Source: UBA1738 sp045655325 (lineage in GTDB: Bacteria > Bacillota > Clostridia > UBA1381). Taken from it: a DNA stretch of 23,449 bases. The DNA lies in the NCBI GenBank assembly GCA_045655325.1, contig JAZOOY010000015.1:1-23449 (forward strand), read 5' to 3'. Below, piece after piece: positions 5,894 through 13,971 of this stretch. Within the stretch, counting starts at the first letter, position 1. Every line of letters begins with the position of its first letter. A program made the position numbers and the translations under genes. The notes under the pieces were generated by a model. That model searched no databases, had not been told where the DNA came from, and worked only from the letters and a program-made list of their open reading frames with translations.

Positions 5894-6596
5894 TTGCCTC
5901 CTGTCTTATTCTTTCAAAAACCTTTTTCTCAATCCGTGAAACCTGCACTTGTGACACGCCCACAATAGGTGCAATTTCTGCTTGGGTTTTGCCTCTGAAA
6001 TACCTGAGCACCAAAATTTGCCTTTCCCTATCCGTAAGCTTGTCCAGAATGTTTTTCACCGTAATTTTGTTTATGATTTTCTCTTCATCCTCGGTGGATT
6101 TTACCGAGTCAATCACTTCATTTTTAGAATCTTCATACACTTCCCTGTTTATGGAATCAGGTGCAAGCGTCGCTTCAAAAGCCGTAGCAAGTTCCATTGT
6201 GGATACTCCGCACCTTTGCGAAATCTCCAAAAGCGTCGGTTCTCGTCCAAGCTCCACCGACAGTTCTTCCCTTGCTTTGTATCCAAGGTATGCTTGACTT
6301 TTTAATGTACGGCTCACTTTTATAAGTCCGTCATCCCGCAAAAATCTACGAATTTCCCCGATTATCATTGGCACTGCGTATGTAGAGAACTTTACATCAA
6401 AGGACTCGTCAAAGTTATCAATAGCCTTTAAAAGTCCGATTATTCCTGTTTGAGCAAGGTCTTCCGCATCAACACCCTGGGATGAGAACTTTTTTACAAT
6501 ATTCCACACAAGGCCCATATTTTCCTGACACAGCTTGTCCCGAGCATTCGCATCACCGCTCCTTAAAGCCTCAAGTAATCCCAAATTTCTGTCCAT
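5886..6596 (-). CDS. sigF: Forespore sigma factor SigF
   Basis: A 236-residue sigma-70 family protein. Region 2 contains AEDLAQTGIIGLLKAIDNFD, the core-binding and -10 recognition helices, with FSTYAVPMIIGEIRRFLRDD after it. Region 3 includes SRTLKSQAYLGYKAREEL. Region 4 ends in the helix-turn-helix KTQAEIAPIVGVSQVQVSRI that reads the -35 element. SigF is the first compartment-specific sigma factor, active in the forespore once SpoIIAB releases it. The start chosen is the ATG at 6596, with AAGGG 7 bases upstream and a 10-base gap from spoIIAB. A TTG at 6617 would add seven residues with no ribosome binding site. The gene is last in the operon. Confidence 0.96.
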   Translation of the reverse strand: MDRNLGLLEALRSGDANARDKLCQENMGLVWNIVKKFSSQGVDAEDLAQTGIIGLLKAIDNFDESFDVKFSTYAVPMIIGEIRRFLRDDGLIKVSRTLKSQAYLGYKAREELSVELGREPTLLEISQRCGVSTMELATAFEATLAPDSINREVYEDSKNEVIDSVKSTEDEEKIINKITVKNILDKLTDRERQILVLRYFRGKTQAEIAPIVGVSQVQVSRIEKKVFERIRQEATI

Positions 6597-6606
6597 ACCA
6601 TTGCCC

Positions 6607-7026
6607 TTATAAATCAATCGTCTTTTTCATTTTTACCCGTGTCCCTTCACCAAGCCGGCTCTTTACTTCCACCGAATCCATAAAGCTTTCCATAATGGCA
6701 AAGCCCATACCTGACCGTTCACTATCCGGTTTTCCTGTATAAAGTGGCTCTCTTGCTCGTTTTACGTCTTCTATTCCCCAGCCGTCATCGGAAATTATGA
6801 ATTCTATGCACCTTCCGGTAATGCGACCTTCCAATCGTACCATCCCCACAGAGTTTTCATAGCCGTGAATTATGGCATTGGTAACGGCTTCCGATACCGC
6901 AGTTTTAATCTCCGCAAGTTCCGGTGCCGTCGGGTTCAAATTTGACGCAAAAGCCACCGCTACCATTCGTGCAAATGCCTCATTTTCAGACTTGTTCAAA
7001 AACTCTAAACACATTACATTATCCAC
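6607..7026 (-). CDS. spoIIAB: Anti-sigma F factor SpoIIAB (serine kinase)
   Basis: A 139-residue GHKL-family ATP-binding protein. The N-box is EAVTNAIIHGYEN, G1 is SDDGWGIEDVKRAREP and G2 is SERSGMGFAIMESFMD. It holds SigF inactive and phosphorylates SpoIIAA on serine. The start is taken as a GTG at 7026, giving VDNVMCLEFLNKSENEAFAR, which lines up with the Bacillus subtilis N-terminus. AAAGGAG lies 9 bases upstream, while the next ATG would be 21 bases from it. An ATG further upstream (7086) would add 20 residues inside spoIIAA and has no family support. The gap from spoIIAA is 16 bases. Confidence 0.95.
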   Translation of the reverse strand: MDNVMCLEFLNKSENEAFARMVAVAFASNLNPTAPELAEIKTAVSEAVTNAIIHGYENSVGMVRLEGRITGRCIEFIISDDGWGIEDVKRAREPLYTGKPDSERSGMGFAIMESFMDSVEVKSRLGEGTRVKMKKTIDL

Positions 7027-7042
7027 CGTATCTCTCTCCTTT

Positions 7043-7384
7043 CTATTTATCCAAAATGCGTATTGCCTTTTCGTAGCCTGGTGCAAGTTTAATAATTTGT
7101 GAAAGTCCGGACATTTCCATTATCCTTAAAACACTGGCATTCACGCCAAACACAATAACCTTGCCACCCAAAGTACGAGCCTTTTTGTATCTGCCCATAA
7201 TAACACCGATGCCTGACGAATCCATAAAAGCAAGCTGGGAAAAATCAAATATAACATTGACGGCGTTGGTGGAACGCATCTTATCGTCCACCAACCCTTT
7301 GATTTTTTCTGCAATATGGTGGTCAAGCTCACCTGTTACCTTTACTAAAAGTGCTCTTTTTTCACCGATTAACGTTACTTCCAT
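7043..7384 (-). CDS. spoIIAA: Anti-anti-sigma F factor SpoIIAA
   Basis: A 113-residue STAS-domain protein. It carries GELDHH at 18-23 and the phosphorylation site MDSSGIGVIMGRYK at 54-67; Ser56 corresponds to Ser58 of B. subtilis. Dephosphorylated by SpoIIE, it displaces SigF from SpoIIAB. AAAGGAGG stands 6 bases before the ATG. Only 25 bases separate it from the stop of the SSB-like gene, with no convincing sigma-H promoter in that gap. Either the promoter lies inside the SSB-like gene or the two are cotranscribed. The dacF gene that precedes spoIIAA in Bacillus is absent. Confidence 0.96.
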   Translation of the reverse strand: MEVTLIGEKRALLVKVTGELDHHIAEKIKGLVDDKMRSTNAVNVIFDFSQLAFMDSSGIGVIMGRYKKARTLGGKVIVFGVNASVLRIMEMSGLSQIIKLAPGYEKAIRILDK

Positions 7385-7409
7385 AAAAATCCTCCTTTGT
7401 TTTTTATTT

Positions 7410-8030
7410 TCAAACCACTTCCATACGGCTTACCGAAACTTCATAAGCAGTTTTTTCAACAACCTCATCTTCTGAGATATGCTTCTGGTAAATTCGTGAC
7501 TGTATTCTTCCCCATATCTTTATGTTGTCGCCCACATTTATGTTCTTGCAATATCTTGCATTTCTGCCCCAGGCAATTACAGGAATGTAATCTGACTTGT
7601 TGTAGCTTCGGTTTACGGCCAAAAGAAGATCGGTTATTTCCCTGCCAAATGGCGTTGTCCTGTAAACTGGAGCTTTGCAGATAAATCCGTTTAAGTAAAG
7701 GGAATTAGGATTCTTCTCATCGTCATCTTCTGCGTAGCGTATATCCTTGGCAAAAACAGTAAGTATAAGCCTGTTATCGCCGTTTTCATAGCTGTTATAG
7801 GAACGGAACTGTCCCTCAACTTCCACCCGTGCACCTTGGGCTACCGTAACTTCCTGCATAAGGCGTTCTGAAATCATTACCTTAACGTTATCGGCTGTCC
7901 CTGAAAGTCTTGGCACAGCCAAAGTGAAAAGATAAAATTTCTCACCGTAAATTTCGTGACTGAAAGCCGGCTCATCCAAAACATTTCCTATTACCTCGGC
8001 ACGATTGTTGGCAATATAGTTTTCCATCAT
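7410..8030 (-). CDS. Tandem OB-fold single-stranded DNA-binding protein (SSB-like)
   Basis: A 206-residue protein that reads as two SSB-type OB folds in one chain. The first is at about 4-105 (NNRAEVIGNV, FTLAVPR, GARVEVEGQFRSY). The second is at about 112-206 (LYLNGFICKAPVYRTTPFGREITDLLLAV, DYIPVIAWGRNARYC, GDNIKIWGRIQSR). The second half is closer to canonical SSB/PriB sequence. The acidic C-terminal tip that recruits partners in canonical SSB is missing; the chain ends in SRMEVV. It is probably an accessory SSB, as found in other Clostridia. The start is the ATG at 8030, with AAAGGA 7 bases upstream; the more distal ATG at 8063 has no such site. It is followed closely by spoIIAA. Confidence 0.82.
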   Translation of the reverse strand: MMENYIANNRAEVIGNVLDEPAFSHEIYGEKFYLFTLAVPRLSGTADNVKVMISERLMQEVTVAQGARVEVEGQFRSYNSYENGDNRLILTVFAKDIRYAEDDDEKNPNSLYLNGFICKAPVYRTTPFGREITDLLLAVNRSYNKSDYIPVIAWGRNARYCKNINVGDNIKIWGRIQSRIYQKHISEDEVVEKTAYEVSVSRMEVV

Positions 8031-8163
8031 TTTAATGTCCTTTCCGCCAAAGCATAAAGGCATTTTTTACGCTTTAGCTTTCCTAATCTTTTTTCTTTTT
8101 TGTAACTTTTAGTCGCTATAAATTATGTTTATTCATGTGGTAGCAAGAATATTACTCTTTTAC

Positions 8164-8192
8164 TTGACAAATCCGCAAAAAAATGCGATAAT
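8164..8192 (+). promoter_or_regulatory. Promoter of valS
   Basis: The -35 box is TTGACA (8164-8169) and the -10 box is GATAAT (8187-8192), with a 17-base spacer. The spacer contains the inverted repeat CGCA-N6-TGCG (8174-8187). Transcription should start near 8199, leaving a leader of roughly 36 bases, too short for a T-box. Confidence 0.65.
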
Positions 8193-8234
8193 ATAAGATG
8201 AATTATTATGTTTACAATTCTCAGGAGGAAAACT

Positions 8235-10877
8235 ATGGAAGACAATAAAAACATAGCAAAAACCTATAATCCCGCCGAGTTTGAAGAAAAGCTTTATAAC
8301 ACATGGGTGGAGAAGGGATATTTCCACGCTGAACCGGATTCTAAAAAGGAACCGTTCACAATCGTTATCCCACCGCCAAACGTTACAGGCCAGCTTCACA
8401 TGGGCCACGCTTTGGACGAAACTTTGCAGGATATTTTAATCAGATATAAGAGAATGCAGGGCTTTAACGCTCTTTGGGTTCCTGGAACTGACCACGCAGG
8501 TATCGCAACTCAGATTAAGGTTGAAGAAAATCTTCGTGTTAACGAAAACCTTACTCGTTACGATTTAGGAAGAGAAAAATTCTTAGAGCGTGTTTGGGAC
8601 TGGAAAAACCTTTACGGTGACAGAATCATTAACCAGCTTAAGAAAATCGGTTCTTCATGTGACTGGGACAGAGAACGTTTCACTATGGACGAAGGCTGTT
8701 CAAAAGCAGTTCGTGAAGTATTCGTTAACCTTTACAATAAGGGTCTTATTTATCAGGGCTCAAAGATTATTAACTGGTGCCCGCACTGTATAACTGCTCT
8801 TTCTGATGCAGAAGTTGAACACGAAGAACAGGCAGGACATTTCTGGCACATCAAGTATCCTGTAAAGGATTCTGACCAGTTCGTTGTTATCGCAACAACC
8901 CGTCCTGAAACACTTTTCGGTGATACTGCAGTTGCTGTTAACCCTGAAGACGAAAGATACAAGGATATAGTTGGAAAGACATTGCTTCTTCCACTAACAG
9001 ACCGTGAAATCCCTGTAATTGCCGACGAATATGTTGACAAAGAATTTGGTACAGGTTGCGTTAAGATTACACCTGCTCACGACCCTAATGACTTTGAAGT
9101 TGGTGCTCGTCATAACTTAGAGCAGATTAAGGTTATGAATGACGATGCAACAATGAACAAGTACGCAGGCAAGTATGAGGGTATGGACAGATACGAATGC
9201 CGTAAGGCTATGATCAAGGACCTTGACGAAATGGGTCTTTTGGTTGAGATTGAAAACCACTCTCACAACGTTGGTACTTGTTACCGTTGTGGAACTACTG
9301 TTGAACCAATCATTTCAAAGCAGTGGTTCGTTAAGATGAAACCTCTTGCAGAACCTGCAATCAAAGCTGTAAAAGACGGCGACGTTCAGTTTGTTCCAGA
9401 GCGTTTCTCAAAGACATACATGAACTGGATGGAAAACGTATTTGACTGGTGTATTTCACGTCAGTTATGGTGGGGTCACAGAATCCCTGCGTTCTACTGT
9501 GATGAATGTGGCGAAACAACAGTTTCAAAGGAAGACATTTCAGTATGTCCTAAGTGTGGCGGAAAGGTTAAGCAGGACGAGGACGTTCTTGATACATGGT
9601 TCTCATCAGCTCTATGGCCATTCTCAACACTTGGTTGGCCTGAAAAGACTGAAGATCTTGACTACTTCTTCCCTACAAGCGTACTTGTAACAGGTTACGA
9701 TATTATCTTCTTCTGGGTAGCAAGAATGATTTTCTCATCACTTGAACACACAGGAAAAGAACCATTCAAGCACGTATTCATTCACGGTTTGGTTCGTGAC
9801 TCACAGGGTCGTAAGATGTCAAAGTCACTAGGTAACGGTATTGACCCGCTTGAAATCATCAGCCAGTATGGTGCTGACGCTCTTCGTTTCACACTAGCAA
9901 CAGGTAATGCACCTGGTAACGATATGCGTTTCTATATGGAAAGAGTTGAAGCAAGCCGTAACTTTGCAAACAAGATCTGGAACGCATCAAGATTTACTCT
10001 AATGAATCTTGATATTACAGAATGTAAGCTTCCTGACCTTTCAAAGCTTGAGCTTGAAGATAAGTGGATTTTGTCAAAGTATAACCGAGTAGTAAAAGAA
10101 GTTACAGAAAATCTTGACAACTTTGAACTTGGTGTTGCAGTTTCAAAGCTTTATGACTTTATCTGGGACAACTTCTGTGACTGGTACATTGAGCTTGTTA
10201 AACCAAGACTATTTGACAAGGAATCAGAAAGTGCTAAAACTGCACAGTATGTCCTAACATACGTGCTTTCAAATACAATGAAGCTACTTCATCCATTTAT
10301 GCCATTTATCACAGAAGAAATCTGGCAACACTTACCACACGATGGCGAAAGCATTGTTATAAGTGACTATCCAAAATTTAAGGACGAACTTGACTTCCCT
10401 ATGGATGAAAAGAATATGGAACTTATTATGAATGCTATTTCTGCTATCCGTAACAGACGTGCTGAAATGAATGTTCCACCATCAAAGAAAGCAAAGGTTA
10501 TCCTTGTAACTGACAAGGCTGACATTTTCCTAAAAGGTGCAACTTTCTTTGAAAAGCTTGCATCCGCTTCTGAAACAGTTGTTCAAGGTTCAAAGGACGG
10601 CATTGATGCAAATGCAGTAAACATCGTTGTTGACTCTTGCGAAATCTTTATCCCAATGGGCGAACTTGTTGATAAGGAAAAGGAACTTGAAAGACTAAAC
10701 GCTGAAAAGAAAAAGCTTGAAGGCGAAATCAAGAGAGTTGAAGGCAAGCTATCAAACGAAGGCTTTGTTGCAAAGGCTCCACAGAAAGTCATTGACGAAG
10801 AAAAGGAAAAAGGCAGAAAGTATTCAGAAATGCTTGAAAAAGTACTTGAATCTATCCGCGGACTTGAAAATATGTAA
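8235..10877 (+). CDS. valS: Valyl-tRNA synthetase
   Basis: An 880-residue class Ia aminoacyl-tRNA synthetase that charges tRNA-Val. The HIGH motif is HMGH (55-58) within PPPNVTGQLHMGH, and GTDHAGIATQ follows. The CP1 editing domain contains TTRPETLFGDTAVAVNP. A zinc-ribbon-like pair, YCDECG and CPKCGG, precedes DTWFSSALWPFSTLGWP. KMSKS is at 527-531. An anticodon-binding helical domain follows, then the C-terminal coiled-coil tRNA arm rich in Lys/Glu (LERLNAEKKKLEGEIKRVEG). The start is set at 8235, with AGGAGG 6 bases upstream; an ATG at 8208 would begin before that site. The codons are strongly biased (AAC, TTC, GAC, CGT) compared with folC downstream, suggesting high expression. Confidence 0.97.
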   Translation: MEDNKNIAKTYNPAEFEEKLYNTWVEKGYFHAEPDSKKEPFTIVIPPPNVTGQLHMGHALDETLQDILIRYKRMQGFNALWVPGTDHAGIATQIKVEENLRVNENLTRYDLGREKFLERVWDWKNLYGDRIINQLKKIGSSCDWDRERFTMDEGCSKAVREVFVNLYNKGLIYQGSKIINWCPHCITALSDAEVEHEEQAGHFWHIKYPVKDSDQFVVIATTRPETLFGDTAVAVNPEDERYKDIVGKTLLLPLTDREIPVIADEYVDKEFGTGCVKITPAHDPNDFEVGARHNLEQIKVMNDDATMNKYAGKYEGMDRYECRKAMIKDLDEMGLLVEIENHSHNVGTCYRCGTTVEPIISKQWFVKMKPLAEPAIKAVKDGDVQFVPERFSKTYMNWMENVFDWCISRQLWWGHRIPAFYCDECGETTVSKEDISVCPKCGGKVKQDEDVLDTWFSSALWPFSTLGWPEKTEDLDYFFPTSVLVTGYDIIFFWVARMIFSSLEHTGKEPFKHVFIHGLVRDSQGRKMSKSLGNGIDPLEIISQYGADALRFTLATGNAPGNDMRFYMERVEASRNFANKIWNASRFTLMNLDITECKLPDLSKLELEDKWILSKYNRVVKEVTENLDNFELGVAVSKLYDFIWDNFCDWYIELVKPRLFDKESESAKTAQYVLTYVLSNTMKLLHPFMPFITEEIWQHLPHDGESIVISDYPKFKDELDFPMDEKNMELIMNAISAIRNRRAEMNVPPSKKAKVILVTDKADIFLKGATFFEKLASASETVVQGSKDGIDANAVNIVVDSCEIFIPMGELVDKEKELERLNAEKKKLEGEIKRVEGKLSNEGFVAKAPQKVIDEEKEKGRKYSEMLEKVLESIRGLENM

Positions 10878-10884
10878 TAATACT

Positions 10885-10912
10885 GGGACAGGTTTTCTAA
10901 TCTGTCCCTTTT
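10885..10912 (+). terminator. Hairpin between valS and folC, weak terminator
   Basis: A perfect 7-bp stem, GGGACAG (10885-10891) with CTGTCCC (10902-10908), has a 10-nt loop and only four T after it. It begins 7 bases after the valS stop and ends 10 bases before the folC ATG. Partial read-through into folC is likely, since no other folC promoter is evident. Confidence 0.6.
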
Positions 10913-10922
10913 AACTTAAATT

Positions 10923-12095
10923 ATGGACTATAAAGAAACCTTAAAATATATAAACGATACCCCTAAATTTTCCAAAATTTTAGGGAATGACGATTTGAAA
11001 AAGCTACTTGTAAACTTGGGCAATCCACAGGACAAATTGCAGTTTATTCACGTTGCCGGAACTAACGGCAAAGGCTCTGTGTCTGCTATGCTTGCCTCTA
11101 TTTTGCGTGCATCGGGTAAGGTTTGCGGGCTTTATACTTCCCCGTTTATTGAGGTTTTTAATGAACGAATCAGTATAAACGGCGAAAACATTTCGGACAA
11201 TGACCTTGCACGGATTGCAACACGGGTAAAACATGAAATTGATACGTTGGGCGTTGAGATTTCTGTTTTTGCGCAAATTACCGCAATGGCGTTTTTGTAT
11301 TTTGCCGAAAAAGAGTGCGATATTGTAGTTTTAGAAACAGGGCTTGGCGGAAGACTTGATGCAACAAATGTGATTGCTACACCAAAACTTGCCATAATCA
11401 CAAAAATCGGCCTTGACCACACAGAATATCTAGGCGACACAATAGAAAAAATAGCAGAAGAAAAATGTGGAATAATAAAGGCAGGAACTAAGGTTATCAC
11501 AACTTGCAATCAGGAAAAATCTGTGCTTTCTGTTATTGAAAACATCTGTAAATCCTCGAATGTTCCGCTTTTTGTTGCACAGCAGGCATATGACTATTCC
11601 CTGTCTTTATCAGGTGAATATCAAAAAGAAAACGCAGGCATTGCGGTATGCGGTGCAAAGGCCTTGGGGATTTTGGATGAACACATAAAAACAGGTCTTG
11701 CAAATACAAAATGGATTGCAAGGTTTGAGTATTTAAAGGACAACCTTATTTTGGACGGTGGTCACAACCCTGACGGAGTTCGAGCTCTTATATCGTCCCT
11801 TAAGGTTTTAGATAAACCAGTAACCTTTGTGGTTGCTATGATGCAGGATAAGGATGTAGAAGAAACCTCCGCACTAATCCGTGAATTTGCGAAAAATGTA
11901 ATTGTTACCCAAGTTAAAATGCCAAGGTGTATGCCGGCAGAAGAGCTGGCCTCTTTATTCCCTGATTGTGCAGTGGAAAAGGACAGTATTTTAGCAGTAA
12001 AAAAAGTCATTTCTAAAACGCCTGATGATGAGCTTATCTGCGTATGCGGATCGCTCTACTTAGCAGGCGAAATCAGGAGCGAGTTTACTCCTTAA
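10923..12095 (+). CDS. folC: Folylpolyglutamate synthase / dihydrofolate synthase, short form
   Basis: A 390-residue Mur-ligase-like enzyme that adds glutamate to folates. The P-loop is HVAGTNGKGS (43-52), followed by GLYTSPFIEVFNERI, VLETGLGGRLDATNV, TKIGLDHTEYLG and, in the C-terminal domain, LILDGGHNPDG. The usual length is 420-440. The deficit is mainly in the middle, between VPLFVAQQAYDY and the motif that normally reads G-x-H-Q-x-x-N-A. Here that motif is GEYQKENA, with Tyr instead of His. Catalytic elements are intact, so it is probably active. The start fits the family N-terminus, but no ribosome binding site precedes it, only a T/A-rich stretch after the valS hairpin; translation may be inefficient. 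Confidence 0.92.
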   Translation: MDYKETLKYINDTPKFSKILGNDDLKKLLVNLGNPQDKLQFIHVAGTNGKGSVSAMLASILRASGKVCGLYTSPFIEVFNERISINGENISDNDLARIATRVKHEIDTLGVEISVFAQITAMAFLYFAEKECDIVVLETGLGGRLDATNVIATPKLAIITKIGLDHTEYLGDTIEKIAEEKCGIIKAGTKVITTCNQEKSVLSVIENICKSSNVPLFVAQQAYDYSLSLSGEYQKENAGIAVCGAKALGILDEHIKTGLANTKWIARFEYLKDNLILDGGHNPDGVRALISSLKVLDKPVTFVVAMMQDKDVEETSALIREFAKNVIVTQVKMPRCMPAEELASLFPDCAVEKDSILAVKKVISKTPDDELICVCGSLYLAGEIRSEFTP

Positions 12096-12101
12096 TTTTC
12101 C

Positions 12102-12130
12102 TTTACATCAGCAGAAATTTGTGATATTAT
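12102..12130 (+). promoter_or_regulatory. Promoter of the dxs-tlyA-ispE operon
   Basis: The -35 box is TTTACA (12102-12107) and the -10 box is TATTAT (12125-12130), with a 17-base spacer. It lies just after the folC stop. The transcript would start near 12137, right at the AAGGAAGG ribosome binding site of dxs, so the leader is very short. Confidence 0.6.
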
Positions 12131-12153
12131 AGACTTTAAGGAAGGTGAAGTTT

Positions 12154-13971
12154 ATGAATCTTGATGAAATAAAGCTTCCGGATGATATTCCGACACTTTC
12201 AACAGAAGAAGCAAGACTCTTGGCGTATGAAATACGCAAGTTTTTAATAAAATCCGTTTCAAAAACAGGAGGACACCTAGCCTCAAACCTTGGGGCGGTG
12301 GAGCTTACTCTTGCTCTTTTCTCCGTATTTAATTTTGAAAAGGACAGGCTTATCTGGGACGTTGGGCATCAGTCTTATGTTCACAAAATCCTGTCAGGAA
12401 GAAAAGATAAATTTGAAACACTTCGTACTTTCGGTGGATTAAGCGGTTTCCCAAAAACCTCCGAGAGTATTTATGATGCATTTAATACAGGCCATTCATC
12501 AACTTCTGCATCCGCTGCAATGGGTATTGCCCGTAGCCGTGACCTTTCAGGTGATGATTATGATGTGGTGGCAGTTTTTGGTGACGGTGCACTAACAGGC
12601 GGTATGATATTTGAGGCACTAAACGATGCAGGTCACTCAAATTCAAAGGTTATTTTCGTTTTGAATGATAATGAAATGAGTATTGCAAACAACGTTGGCG
12701 CAATCTCACAATACTTGCAACAGCTTCGTTTAAAGCCTGAATATTTTAAATCCAAAGACCGCATAGAAGAGTTTTTATCAAAACTCCCTATCGGCGCCAA
12801 AGCGGCAACAAACACTGCAAGAAAGGCAAAGGAATCTTTAAGACGAAAGGTTATTCCAACAACACTTTTTGACAACTTAGGTCTTAACTATATCGGTCCT
12901 GTTGACGGTCACGATATTGAAGCACTTCGTGCAGTATTTGAGCGTGCAAAGGAATCAGACACTTCATCATTTATACACATAAGAACAAAAAAAGGTAAAG
13001 GCTATAAGCCTGCAGAAACAAACCCTGAGCTCTATCACGGAATTTCAGCAGGAACCTCATGCGTTCCTGATAAAACTGATTACTCAAAGGCGTTTGGAGA
13101 TGCGTTAGTACGTATTGCAACGAAAAACCCAAAGGTATGCGCAATAACAGGCGCAATGCCACTTGGAACAGGGCTTTGTGAGTTTCGTGACACATTCCCT
13201 GACCGCTATTTTGACGTTGGTATCGCAGAGCAACACGCCGTTACTATGGCGGCAGGCCTTGCCATTTCAGGCCACATTCCTGTTGTTCCGCTATATTCAA
13301 CCTTTATGCAGCGTGCATACGACCAGATTCTCCACGATGTGTGTCTGCAGAATCTACACGTAGTTTTATGTGCAGACCGTGCCGGAATTGTTGGTCAGGA
13401 CGGCGAAACACATCAGGGTATGTATGACATAGCGTTCTTATCGTCTATGCCGAATATGACCATACTTTCACCATCAAGCCAAAAAGAGCTTGATGAGATG
13501 ATGGAATATGCAATAAATGAGCATAACGGCCCGATTGCTATCCGCTATCCAAGAGGCTGTGTGCAAGAAGAACTAGAATGCAAGTTTGAGCCGTATAAAA
13601 CTCAGCTTGTAAAAGATGGCGAAAAAATCGTTATTTTCTCAAGCGGAAGAATTTTAAAAACCGCTAAGGCTGTTGCTGAAAAGGTTAATGCAAAACTTGT
13701 GGCACTACCTACAATCTACCCTGTAAATAATGCCGAAATACTAGAACATACAAAAGGTGCAAAGCTGGTCGTTACTATCGAAGACGGCACAAAAACAGGC
13801 GGTTTGGGGTCACTTATCTCAACAGTTATTGCCGAGAGCGATAACCCAACAAAAATGCTTATTTGCGCATTCCCGGATGTGCCGATTATACACGGCTCAC
13901 CTGCAGAGCTTGATAAATACTACAACATGGATGAAGAATCCATTATAAAAAGAATCGAGGAAAAGCTATAA
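12154..13971 (+). CDS. dxs: 1-deoxy-D-xylulose-5-phosphate synthase
   Basis: A 605-residue thiamine-diphosphate enzyme catalysing the first step of the MEP isoprenoid pathway (pyruvate plus glyceraldehyde 3-phosphate). Visible motifs are GGHLASNLGAVELT, WDVGHQSYVHKIL, the ThDP/Mg motif GDGALTGGMIFEALN with NDNEM after it, GPVDGHD, and in the transketolase pyrimidine domain DVGIAEQHAVTMAAGLA with the catalytic Glu. RAGIVGQDGETHQG and IRYPRG follow. The start is taken at 12154, where AAGGAAGG lies 8 bases upstream. A GTG at 12145 overlaps that site and would add three residues. The stop shares a base with the tlyA start (TAATG). Confidence 0.97.
   Translation: MNLDEIKLPDDIPTLSTEEARLLAYEIRKFLIKSVSKTGGHLASNLGAVELTLALFSVFNFEKDRLIWDVGHQSYVHKILSGRKDKFETLRTFGGLSGFPKTSESIYDAFNTGHSSTSASAAMGIARSRDLSGDDYDVVAVFGDGALTGGMIFEALNDAGHSNSKVIFVLNDNEMSIANNVGAISQYLQQLRLKPEYFKSKDRIEEFLSKLPIGAKAATNTARKAKESLRRKVIPTTLFDNLGLNYIGPVDGHDIEALRAVFERAKESDTSSFIHIRTKKGKGYKPAETNPELYHGISAGTSCVPDKTDYSKAFGDALVRIATKNPKVCAITGAMPLGTGLCEFRDTFPDRYFDVGIAEQHAVTMAAGLAISGHIPVVPLYSTFMQRAYDQILHDVCLQNLHVVLCADRAGIVGQDGETHQGMYDIAFLSSMPNMTILSPSSQKELDEMMEYAINEHNGPIAIRYPRGCVQEELECKFEPYKTQLVKDGEKIVIFSSGRILKTAKAVAEKVNAKLVALPTIYPVNNAEILEHTKGAKLVVTIEDGTKTGGLGSLISTVIAESDNPTKMLICAFPDVPIIHGSPAELDKYYNMDEESIIKRIEEKL

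Noticed and set aside
7385..7470. Sigma-H promoter or Spo0A box for spoIIAA.
   Set aside because: Only loose partial matches were found in the end of the SSB-like gene; none good enough to annotate.
8064..8163. Possible T-box leader or promoter pair between the SSB-like gene and valS.
   Set aside because: No T-box sequence or specifier-like stem is visible and the valS promoter lies downstream of this stretch; minus-strand -35/-10 candidates for the SSB-like gene were too poor to list.
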